DNA from: Perilla frutescens
Lineage: Eukaryota; Streptophyta; Magnoliopsida; Lamiales; Lamiaceae
Assembly: GCA_026008535.1 (NCBI GenBank)
Contig: BRKX01000014.1
Coordinates: 51,075,006 to 51,139,005 of the forward strand
Direction of reading: 5' to 3'
DNA length: 64,000 bases
The notes beneath the pieces are model-generated. The model was not told the origin of the DNA. It saw nothing but the letters and a program-made list of their open reading frames with translations, and made no database searches. Shown in pieces: positions 47,870 through 58,985 of this stretch; within the stretch, counting starts at the first letter, position 1, and each line of letters begins with the position of its first letter. Both the position numbers and the translations under genes were made by a program.

Positions 47870-48780
47870 AATGTTGATAATTAACATTAAAGAGCAGATT
47901 TATTATCAACTTATTATATTATTTCTTAGTGTGTTAATAGCATATTTTAATATCAATTCCTATTTTCATCGAACCTTCTACTGTAAATTGAAGAAAATAA
48001 TAGTTTAATTATTAAAAAACACTAAGAAAACATGTTTTAGCCACTGAATTTTTCGTCGCAAAACATTTAAAATTCATTGTTAAAATGATTTAACAATGGA
48101 TTAAAAAGAGGCTTGATTCATAGTTAAAAACCTTGTCGTTAGTCAATTTAACGACAAACATGATGAAAAATTATGTCGTTAAAATTAGTCTCCAAATCAT
48201 CGCCATTTTGGTGAGGTTTTTTATTCAAAATGTCCACAAAGTGTCAATCATGTGTAATTGGAGGGTGCTATATGTCAATCACTGGACTAAAATTAGTAGT
48301 TTTCTTGTAGGCCCGGTAGGAGGAAATCAAGCTTATGAATCTCCTACTACGATCAAGCAAATCTTCATTTCAGCTTTTCAGAATTCAAAAGCTAAAATCC
48401 AATTTTTTTTCAGTTTTTTCTTCCTTGATTTCAATTTCTTACACGTTAATTTAATTTTACACTTGTAATTTAAGGTTCATTCTACCCAATTACGTTTTAT
48501 TATAAATTGAAATCAAATAAAAAAATATGAAGAAAAAACTAAAAAAATAATTGTATAATAGGTTATGCAATACCAAATACAAAAGAAAACTTCATCTGGA
48601 GAGCAGATGAGGTGAATTATGTAATAGAGAATAGAAATGGAGCAGCACAAGTCCAAGTAAACGCATCTATATATGTAAAATTTCCAAATATAGAAAGTTC
48701 CCACCAATTTGGCTTTCCATATCTGGCTTGTAGTTAGCTGTCAACAATTTATTGTTAATTATCTAAATGCCATTCAATGA
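47870..48780. repeat. Duplicated NLR-flank block, copy 2
   Basis: Homologous to 8250-9480. Around 48030-48180 are CACTAAGAAAAC and GTCGTTAA motifs that may be a decayed CACTA end. No gene. Confidence 0.6.
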
Positions 48781-48814
48781 CTTGTCAACAACTTTATTCC
48801 TAATTTATTTTTTG

Positions 48815-49095
48815 ACTGTTCGAGCTAATTTCTCTTTTAATTTCAGGTCGACTAAAAATGACATATAATTGAGTCTAAAATTTTCCTATTAGTGGCATCA
48901 GGAATATGCAGTTTTAATTTTTCGATTTTTTTGGATATTATATTAATGAATAAGATTCAAAAAGTACTGTTTGGTGACCTAATTAGTCACGAGATGGACA
49001 GTTTTTCATATTTTTATCATGGACGTTTATGAATAAAAACTCAAATTGTGACCTAATGATAGGCTGGAAAATGTTATGATTTGAAATATAGCGTC
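48815..49095. repeat. Direct repeat, partner 51535-51780
   Basis: GACTGTTCGAGCTAATTTC, TTTCAGGTCGACTAAAAATG and CATGGACGTTTATGAATAAA recur, slightly changed, at 51528-51745. The second copy is interrupted at its left by a CACTA end. Confidence 0.7.
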
Positions 49096-49099
49096 TTAA

Positions 49100-49754
49100 A
49101 AAAAATCCAAAAATAAGAAGAATATAAAAATGGTTGGCAAAGATGAAGGCTTAATATTTTGTACATGTTGAATTTATATGGTTGTGGATAGGGGTGTAAA
49201 CGAGTCGAATTGAGAACTTGATTGAACTCGAGCTCGACTCGACTCGGTCAAGCTCTAATTAATTTATCAAGCTCCAGCTCGACTCGACTCCAAACTCCCC
49301 AAGTTCAAACCCAACTCGATAATTTAATATAAAGTGTGTTTAATTTCAACAATTAAATTGATTTGGCTTCAACAGACTCCCAGCTTATTGCATGTAACTT
49401 ACATATAGGGGAATTTGTGCATGGGAAATACAACTCGAAACTCTAATTAATATGCGATTTAGGGAATTCAAATTTAATCTATTTCATTTCTAACTATAAT
49501 CATCATAAGATAAGAAAATTTATGTTCTTTATGAAAGCTGCTTTTTATATATAGTACATAAAAACAAAATGTCCTTCACTTTTCTTTTTCTTTTTTTTGA
49601 GGGAAAAGTGTCCTTCACTAAACTTAAGTCAAAGAAACAACTATTTAGCTTAAACATTACTGCTAAGCTTGTTCACTATCTGGAAGCGGATGGGGTGGGA
49701 ATGTGGAATGTACTCCAAAGCAAACAAGGGTCGGAAGTAAGTCTGTGTTTCCAA
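49100..49754. other. Interval with GAGCTCGACTCG-rich repeat, no gene
   Basis: Around 49190-49310 GGGGTGTAAACGAGTCGAAT and repeated GAGCTCGACTCGACTCG strings resemble a common plant dispersed repeat, possibly a hAT MITE end. The rest is AT-rich with only short ORFs. Confidence 0.4.
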
Positions 49755-50155
49755 TTATTAAACTAAACTCTACTAATTTGAGCTAATTATTTAATAACAA
49801 TAATTAATTAACAGCTACAAATTATATATCCTACAAGTTGAAGGAAGGACTAACCTTTTTAACAACTAATTAAGTGGAAAACATCCCAATTAAGCTTGCA
49901 CGCAGAAATTATATCCTCACATGAAACCCAACTCCTCAAGTTTTCGCAGCGGGAACCTCTATGTTTCAACCAAGCTAGCCCATTGTATAAGCCGCGAGAG
50001 AGAGAAGATATCGAAAAGTGAGTAGAGAAGAGAGACGGTGAGTACAGAAGAGAGGGAGGAATTAAGAACCAGGTAAGTGAAGAGAGAGAGAGAGAGAGAA
50101 GAGAATGGTTAGAGTTTGTAATAATGCAGAACATGTATATGTGGTGTGGGTGGGT
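49755..50155 (-). repeat. Orphan NLR leader/promoter module 5
   Basis: Starts with TATATATCCTACAAGTTGAA, where NLR-B has its ATG region, then TTGCACGCAGAAA, CCAACTCCTCAAGTTTTCGC and GA tracts. Its minus-strand ORF contains GSRCENLRSW. The NLR coding exon is absent. Confidence 0.65.
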
Positions 50156-50756
50156 CGTCTTATCAGTTTGTGTTTCACATTTTACCACTAAATCCTATCC
50201 ACATAAAGGTGGCCGGACTTAGACGGTTGGGAGGAAATTATAATTTCATAACTGTGTGGAAGAATAATTAGTGGAGTATTTTTTTTTTTATACCTGCAAT
50301 TAATGAATAATTTTTTGATCTTATTTCCCAAAATTCCTTTTTAGTCGTAAACATGTGTCTGAGGCAATGTTTATATAATTTCATCTGTGTAGTTGTTATC
50401 GTTAGTGGAGTAATTAGTACAATTAGGACTTGTTTTTTAGGTAGTATAATTAGGACTTGTTTTTTAGGTAGTATAAGGGTGGGATAAATACCTATGACAT
50501 CCTAATACTTTGTTGACTAGCAATATTGAAGTCCATGATTATGCAAGGGCCCGGTATATGTTAATCATTTATATGGTATAACATATCACACCCCGCTGGT
50601 AGGATATTTAATGCCATACAGAATTATTAAAAATTATAGACTAAAATAATTTTGCAGATATTAATTAAAAATATTATTATAGAATATTCACACAATATAT
50701 GATAACTAATTAAAAAATATTTTAGGAATAGAAATTTTCTAGAAAATATAATACAT

Positions 50757-51028
50757 CTAAACAAATAATGTATTATTAATACATATACTTTAATACACCA
50801 AAATAAACATTATATTGATATCTTATACAGTGAAACACATCTCATGTCAAACGTACACATACAACCTTATATCATACATCCTAGCAAATGAGCCTCTAAG
50901 GTTGCTAGGTTGTATCGTATAAGGTTTGTTGTGTTTGACATGGGATGTGTTTCACTGTGTAAGATATCAATATCATGTTTGTTTTGGTGTATTAAAATAT
51001 ATGTATTAATAATACATTGTTTGTTTAG
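50757..51028. mobile_element. Foldback MITE with about 115-bp arms
   Basis: Left arm CTAAACAAATAATGTATTAT to about 50870; right arm is its complement, ending ACATTGTTTGTTTAG. The spacer is about 40 bp. Arms share CAGTGAAACACATCTCATGT against ACATGGGATGTGTTTCACTG. Confidence 0.85.
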
Positions 51029-51299
51029 TGTATATTTATATGTATTTATTTGAACATATTTGCTAATAAATCATTTTTCATAAACCAAAGTCGATGGAAA
51101 AAAAATTCTAATTAAAATCCCGTTTTACTTTTAAAGGCGTGATTAATTGTCTACCAAATTAAAAAGAAAAAAATCAATATATTTATAATTTGCACATTTT
51201 TTGTAAAAAAAAGATTTCATATTCTTAATTAATAAAATATGTGATTCATTAAATGAATTTCATAAAATCATATAATATTCTTACAAATGTAAGAACCAA

Positions 51300-51535
51300 C
51301 ACTACAAGAATTCTTCGATTTAGCGACGGAAATATCCGTCGGTATACCAATTTTTCCGTCGTTATTTTCGGATACTGACGGATTAACGACGGAAATTGAC
51401 CGTCGTTATATCGTTAGTCGGCAAACCAATTTAACGACGGATAACGTCAGTCGTTGGCCCTAACGACGACCATAACGACGAACTGCGGCCGTCGTTAACT
51501 CTGGTGTCGTCTACAGTCGTTAACATGACTGTTCA
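51300..51535. mobile_element. CACTA terminal fragment
   Basis: Begins CACTACAAGAATTCTTCG, an En/Spm-type terminus, followed by many TAACGACGG / CCGTCGTTA subterminal motifs on both strands. The homology stops at about 51535, where NLR-flank DNA resumes, so only one end is present. Confidence 0.8.
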
Positions 51536-51749
51536 AGCTAATTTCACTTTTGATTTCAGGTCGATTAAAAATGGCATATAATTGAGTCTAACATTTTCCT
51601 ATTAGTGGCATCGGCAATGTGCAGTTTTTTAGATTTTTTTTGGATATTAATGAATTAGCAATCAAGATTAAAAAATTAGTGTTTGGTGACCTAACTTGTC
51701 ATGAGATGGACACTTTTATTTTTTTTAATCATGGACGTTTGTGAATAAA

Positions 51750-53660
51750 AACTCAAAAAATGGTAGGGTGGAAAGTGTTATGATTGAAATATGGTGTCTT
51801 AAAAAAATGTTATTTCATCTAAATAGAATAGCTCTTGATTTGCTCCTTCAGAGGCAAAGTATTTATCAAGTTTGTGTAATCTAACTGATCGTCTATTTTT
51901 CTTTCACTTGATAACATACTCAATCCATTCAACCTCATCTGTGACAGTTGATCATATAGATAAGTTTTGATCAATTTTAACTTAGATAAAGATCGATCTT
52001 TCGGTTGACCTGCAATGCAATTGTAGCCAGCATGATTAATAAAATATTGGAAATATAAGTATTTGGAAAGCAATTCACCCTCTTCAAAAAATGTAGGACA
52101 TTTATTACTCTTAGCATTCCACTTGAAAAATAGCTAAGCAAGCACAATAATTTAGTGAATAAATAATCTCTAATAATGTCTCCATGCCCATTGTGCTTCA
52201 AATGTTGCTCAAGATTCCTACAAAACTTCAACAAATTTATCATATGACTCAGTCTTAAACTTTTCCATTCTCCGTCTCTCTTTTCATCCTCAGCTCGCGA
52301 ATCTCGCCCTTCAGCCTCGAGAAAGATCTTTCAGTTGGTCAACAGATGCAATTGTAAGCGGCATGATTAATAAAATATTGTAGGAAATATAAGTATTTTG
52401 AAAGCAATTCACCCTCTTCAAAAAATGTAGGACATTTATTACTCTTAGCATTCCACTTGAAAATACAATTTCATATTAGGTGAGGCGAATTAGAAGATTG
52501 AATAGAGAATAGAAATGGAGCGCCACAAGTTCAAGTAAACATATCTATATATGCAAAATTTCGAAATATAGAAAGTTCCAACCCATTTGCCTTCCATATC
52601 TTCCATGTTTATTAGCAGTCAACAATTTATTGTTAATTAGCTAACTGTCATTCAATTACTTGTCAACAACTTTGGGGTGGTATTGAAGTTGTTCGATGAA
52701 ATGCTTGAACAAGATTGTTGTATCTTGGACTGTATTTTTCTTTCATTGTAAGTGTATTGTATTTATTTTATATAGAATGAAGCAATGACATTCTAATGTC
52801 TCTATAACTGAGTTAAAATTCACCTAGAATATAGAAAATCAAAGAAACTGAAATGTTTACGAAAAAATGATTCATGATGTTACCTATGGGTACCAAAAAC
52901 ATTAAGGTTTAGGAATATGGATATACGTTTTCGTATTTTTTATCAATCATAATATTTTGGTTTATTTATTTATTTATTTTTATTTTAATTAATCTCGTGT
53001 TTCATTCATGGCTTGTATTTGGAAATGGACCGATAGTTTCTTGAGATTATGAAAACACCATCATTATTGTATTTTTGCTATTTTAGGTTTCTTTGATTTT
53101 TTTTTAGGAGGGTTTTTTCACTCTATTTTATTTGGTTAATTATTAGTATTATTTTAGCTACTTGTATTAAATTATACTACAAATTCAAAGTTCAAAAACT
53201 GAATTTTCACACTAAATAAGGAGTATTTTTGCTTAAGATCAAAGTGAAATTTCTATGGGACTGAAAAAAATTGCACATCAATTGAGGGTTTGTTCAAATA
53301 ATAGCTACATAATACAAAAACGCAATGAAAAACAATCCATGGTGCAAGTAACAACTACAAGCATAATCAATAGAGTATCCAAAACAATGCATATATAAGC
53401 TAATTAATGTTCTTTTAAATTCATTCAAGATTGCCACATCATCATCATACATAATAATTAACAAGTCACACTGCAAACAACATCCACACAATATCTCCAT
53501 AAAGCACATTACATAAAGTCGACTTACATTTGAACAAAACAAAGCATACATAAAAGCAATAAAAAAAAAAGAGGCCAACCCCTTTACTGCAGCTTCCCTG
53601 TCTCCTACATGCATGAGAATAACAATAGTAACTAGAGAGGGATGTTCTAGATATCAATTT
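51750..53660. repeat. NLR 3'-flank block, NLR-C2 copy (distal part)
   Basis: Homologous to 9500-11289 and continues without the Pack-MULE through 53560, giving the uninterrupted reference for that insertion. It includes the possible 3' UTR block at 53240-53660. Confidence 0.9.
51819..52480 (-). pseudogene. hAT transposase C-terminal remnant, copy 2
   Basis: One minus-strand frame encodes SLSKLKLIKTYLYDQLSQMR and LNGLSMLSSERKIDDQLDYT near the stop at 51819, the dimerisation end of a hAT (TTF/ZMYM1-like) transposase. The overlapping frame gives VLHFLKRVNCFPNTYISNIL. Frames are broken and the catalytic region is missing. Confidence 0.7.
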
Positions 53661-54166
53661 ATTCTAAACTTTATATTAAAATCTTCTGAAAAAAATGTGC
53701 CAATTATTAAATTTAGAGGTTACCAATATAATATTAAAAAATCCATTTATCGTGTACTTTAACATCACACGTGCAATAACTGTAAAAACAATAGTTAGTT
53801 GATAGAGGAAGACTATAATTAAATCAGAATGAACTGAACAATAGTTAGTTGATAGAGGAAGACTATAATTAAATCAGAATATCCGAGTTCATTCAAAGCC
53901 CTGTCCATGATTGACAAACTATTGTATGTTTTTGCAATAAAAACATTTTAATTTTAAGTAATCATAATAAATTTATTCACTTTGAAAGAATATAAAATAT
54001 GGTAGAATGAGAGTTCAATATTATGTCATTTACAATACAAAAGAGTATTTAGTATATTTAGGTAAATAAAATTGTCGGTGTTGATCATATAAAACTGCAA
54101 AAACTGAAGAAATTCCAATGAAATTAGAAATGAAAGGGCTTACCGCATCATAATGTTGAAGAATTA

Positions 54167-57100
54167 TCAATTTTGTTCCTCCTCGATTTCACACTTTCTT
54201 CCTCCTTTTGTAGTTGTTTTCCTGATTACGTTAGTAACAAATTGGATAGAATAAACTATAATTAGCGAGAGTTCAATAATATGTCATTTACAATACATAA
54301 ATCATTGTAAGAAGTTCATAGTAATAGCATATTTAGGTAGATAAAATTGTTGGTGCTAGTTGATCAAATAAAATTACCAAAAATGAAGAAATTTCAATGA
54401 AAGGGCTTACCAATTTGGTTCCTCCTCTATTTCACCTTTTATTCCTTCTTCTTTTTCTGTTGTTGCTTTCCTGATTACGTTCCCAAATTGGATGAGTACA
54501 TTGGTTTGGTTAATTATGAGCAAAATTAATTCTACTCGTCCAAAAAAAAAAAGCTAATTTAATTCTTTTCATGTCCCGTTTCATATCTAACAAATGGGGT
54601 TTGTCGCTGATTTACCCCATTTTGGGGGTTAATCAAAGAGGTTCATTACATGAGTTTTAAACTGAAATTTGGATTCAATTTGGAGTAATAGTCCCTTTTA
54701 TCTTTTTTCCCACCTTCAGAAGAAGAAATTCCCATATTATCATTTGAATTTGTGAAAGGTAACTATCTCAGTTTCGTATACAAATTTATATTTATATACA
54801 ATCTTTGTTAGCACAAATATAAAATCGGATAACAACTAATTGCATGGAATAAATCTGAATAATCAATTGTTAACTAAAAAATGAAAATAAAAATCATGTG
54901 AAAAGAATGCAGTGTTTCGAAAGACATCTCCATGATAGAAATTGTGAGAAGTTCATAGTAATTGTTGGTGATGATCATTTAAACTTGTGAAAAATGAAGA
55001 AATTCCAATGAAAGAAATGAAAGGGCTTACCAATTTTGTTCCTATTTCACCTTTTCTTCCTTCTTCATCTTCATCTTCTGTTGTCGTTTTCCTGATCAAG
55101 TTACTGCCAAATTGGATCATTGAGTTTGTCTGTTTACGAGCAAACTTAATTCTACTCATACATAAAACAAAAGGCTAAGTAAGAGTAAGAGGTAGAATTA
55201 TTGATCTCGCTACACCCAACTATTGATGTTATGTATATTCATTCAATATTTATAAAACCTGAATTTAACTGCAATGCTTAGATTGTTTAGTATTTTAACA
55301 CACACAATTTGGAACAGAGCCTCATCCCAAAATTAAACCACATGAGAAGATGATGAAGAATTAAGTTGCAAAACAATTAATTCAGAACGTTAGGTATTCT
55401 TACCTTTGCTCCCCCACTTCTTTTTGTTGTTGTTTTTCCTGATTAAAATAATGAAGGATCAGTTTAGGAGGAAATCATTATTGTGCCATCAAATATTAAA
55501 AGGTAAGAAGATTATTGATGATCCAATCAATTATTCATGTTATATTCTCGACTACAATATATCCTTCCATCATTCCTCAACTCCGACCAGGCCATCTTCT
55601 TAATCAGGTGGGAATTATGAGAAATGAGAATCTCAAGATTTACTAAAACATGAATAATACATAAATTATTTCTAAGGCTGCTAACACATACAAACTGTTT
55701 GGACCAACAAGGGGAACAAGTATAGACAATTTTGTAGCTATCAAAGAATGCAATCAATGGAAGAGGAAACAAAAAAAAAATTAACAGTAACATTGTAGAA
55801 AAAAAAAAGTAGATGTGATGTAGAATGATTGTAATTAGAGAACTATTTACCTCTCTTTTGAGCATTTGTCGCTGCAACGCAGTATTTGCACCTTTACCTC
55901 TCTCCAGTTGAGAAGATCTCAAGCTATTGAAGATGAAAGGTAACTCTTGATCCCAATAAACTATACTTTGCAGCAGTGGGCAGTTGATTATTTTCATTTT
56001 ATCTAGTAGAGGGCATTGAATGCGTTCGATTCCTTTGCATATATTCCTGAGCTTTGGAAGAAATGATAGGCTCAGGAACTTCAACTTTGGGAATTTTTCG
56101 ACATGAATATTCTTTTCTTCGCTCCACAAAAATATTTGATTCATCTCATTACAACCTTCAATCTCAAGCCTTTCTAGTTGTAAAAGACATGAACCCCTTA
56201 CCATCATTGATATTGAAAATAAATGGAGTAGCCCATCACATCCATAAATACATATGGAAGAAATCTGATTGAAAATCGAGACAACATTCATTTGATATAG
56301 GCTACTTCTAATCTTCCACAATGCCTGCAAGAATTCAAGTCCTAATTATGTAAGATTCTTGAAAGAAGTGGATGGTATCACATTCACCAATATATATATA
56401 GGAAAATATACATTTTTCCAAAGAGAAATAACTAATACTAAAACATACCTTGTCTCGTTTGCAAAATAGATGTGTAGAATCATCATCATGAACAAGATTT
56501 TGCAGCAGTAGGCACCTTGAGATTGTCATTTCAACTAGGAAAGGGAATTCAAAGCTTTCCATTCCTTCACAGAAACTGATTAGCCTCGGTAGAGTATCTA
56601 GTTTCAGGACCTTCAGTTTCGGGAATACTAGTGGGATATGAATAGTACTCCTTTGGGTTTCTTCCTCATTCCACAAAAATACTTGTTCCATCATTTCACA
56701 ACTTTCAATCACAAGACTTTCTAGTTGTGAAAGACATGAACCTCTTCCCATCATTGACGATGGAAATAAATTGCTAAGCCTATGACATCCATAAATATAT
56801 ATGCAGGAAAGTTTATTGAAAATTGAGACGTCCACATTCAATTGAGATGGATTGCTACTGATCTGCCACAAATGCTTGAGTGCCGGTAGCGATTTAAGTC
56901 TTAATTCATTGAGATTCTTCGGGCCATCAATATCCCACATCTGTTCTAACTCCTTAATGTTGACGAGACACAGAACCTCTAAAAGAGGGAAAAGAGTAGC
57001 AATAGTGGTCATATTCATCAATTTCGTCCCCATCGAAAACTCTCTGAAAGTCAGGCACCGCATGCTATGAGCCACTCCAAAATCAAAACTTGTTGAACCA

Positions 57101-57186
57101 TCTTCTTCTAAAGAAATATATTCAACAAATTCCTGAATCTTGTTTCCCAAAGTAATATTTTGTTGCAACTTGAGCTCCATTTTCTC
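54167..57186 (-). pseudogene. NLR-C2: 3' exons of a CNL lacking exon 1
   Basis: Minus-strand exons 56449-57186 (246 codons, EKMELKLQQNITLGNKIQEF), 55851-56324 (158 codons, starting at TTGCAG|GCATTG), then micro-exons 55404-55438, 55031-55091, 54411-54470 and 54167-54221. Between the first LRR exon and the next CC-NB-ARC exon lies DNA resembling the upstream side of another unit (57970-58985), so these exons seem to belong to a gene whose own exon 1 was deleted. The second micro-exon has lost 5 nt (61 nt instead of 66), which shifts the frame into a TGA in the next exon. Transcript evidence would be needed to know whether C1 splices into them. Confidence 0.7.
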
Positions 57187-57359
57187 CTGAACCTTTGTCA
57201 AGTAGAATAGCGATCACATTCACATTCCGCAAATACAGTTGTAGCAATAGAGGAATACAGCGACATAGCACAACAGCCAATAGAAGAAATGACAAGAAAA
57301 ATAAAACTTAAAATATGCAACGTTACGGATCGAGAAGGATGCGAAAACAGAAAGAAATA

Positions 57360-57635
57360 TATATTTTTTCAATTAAGTCACTTAACTTTTACCAATCATA
57401 TTTTTGGTCTCAAGTTTTATTTTCTCGGGCTTTTTTGTTTCCAAATTTCATTTTTCAATTATTTGGTTCCAAAACTAACATCCACAAACGGCTGTTAAGT
57501 GGGTAATTAGTTTTAATTGGAACCAATTAGGTGGAAAAAATAAAATTAGGAACAAAAAAAATTGAGTAAAAAAACCTTGGGACTAGAAATGTTTTGGTTA
57601 TATTCTAATTGAACCAAAAAGTGAAATTAATCCCT
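57360..57635. mobile_element. Degenerate MULE-type MITE
   Basis: Outer parts (TCAATTAAGTCACTTAAC and the complement of GAACCAAAAAGTGAAATTAA) and inner TTTTTGGTCTC / GGGACTAGAAA blocks are loosely inverted. Non-coding. The ends are imprecise. Confidence 0.4.
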
Positions 57636-57969
57636 GCATTAATCTAAAATATTTTTAAAAAAAAATTATGTTTAGGTTGTGTGTGCGTATATAACATAGA
57701 AACTTCAAGTAACATGATTTGTATTTTATAAACTACTTTTACATCCACGGATCGTATATATCCGGTTACTATTCTATACTTGCGTACTTGACCAATCAAA
57801 TTGTCAGCTTTGTTGTTATTCTCATTTAGTACGTACGTATTGTGTATATTGCATTTATAATAGAGTATTTCATTGGAAAATTAAATAATTATTGTGCAAA
57901 AGATATTAGAAAATTATGTTGAATTCATTTATTTTACAAGATTCTAATACTAATTTTATAATCATATGT

Positions 57970-58985
57970 ACATATTTATCGAATTAAAAGGTAGACATTT
58001 ACTATTTTTTTTAGAAGATAATTACAGAACAAACCAATGGGTTGATTTTCATATTAAATTCATTATTTATTCTTTATTTTCTACCCTTATCATTAATCAA
58101 ATTTAAAAAAATTCAAAAATTGTTCAACATATTATTAATAAATTATTCAAAATGATAAACATTATGACAAAAATAAAATGAAATATAAAATCCACTTATT
58201 GAGGTTTATTTTTTCAAAGCTCAATCATTTTTTTTTAATTTTTATAATTTAAAAAAGAAATTACTCTAATTGAAAGTGTTAAAGTAAGATTATTGCCCAA
58301 TCATTTTTTTTAATTAATATCGGTATTTAGCCTAACGTTAACATTTCAAATGATTCACAACAACGTAACAATTTAATACCTAATCATTTAAATTTACCAA
58401 AGATTTAGAATGAAATTAATTTTCAAACTTTGAATAGCTAATGTGTATTCTTTGGTCGAAAGATTTAATAATATGAAAAATCACTCATGCGAAAAATCAT
58501 TTTGACTCTCATTTCATTCCTAAATCATATGAATTATCATTCAATTCAAACCCTCAATCCATTTCTAAATTCATTCCATTCACAACTAATTTCATTCTAT
58601 CATACCAACAGGGGCGGAACCAAAAAAATTTTATGGGGGGGCCGAATTTTATTCTCCACTAATATTTCTATATAATTTTTTTATTTTTTTTCATTTTTAA
58701 AAGATTTTACTTGTATTTTTTTTTATTTTTTTTTGTGGTTGGGGGGGCCAAGGCACCCCTGGCTCCCCCAGTTCCGCCCCTGCATACCAATAACCTTTTT
58801 AATTAATATATTGTTCTTCTATCTTATTAGATATTTAATTAATATTTTATAATTATAATATATCTTAGAACCTATAACTTTATCTTTCAACAAAAAGTTT
58901 TAATTTTTCATATTATAATATTTTTGTTAGTAAAATTATACAAATTACAATGCACGTGATCTCTAGCTACTAGTAACATAAATGA
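57970..58985. repeat. Copy of LTO1-side NLR upstream DNA
   Basis: Same order and orientation as 23880-24490: the block around AATTGTTCAACAT, the TCTAATTATAATCTATCTTA region and TAAATTACAAACAACG..ATGATCCGAGCTAGTA all have diverged counterparts. At 24.59 kb the LTO1 pseudogene follows; here NLR-C1 intron/exon sequence follows instead. It is a recombination junction. Confidence 0.6.
58609..58782. mobile_element. hAT-type MITE, 174 bp, 8-bp target duplication
   Basis: Termini CAGGGGCGGAACCAA and the complement of AGTTCCGCCCCTG. Exact 8-bp direct repeats CATACCAA flank it (58601-58608 and 58783-58790). The interior is poly-T/G-rich and non-coding. Confidence 0.93.
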
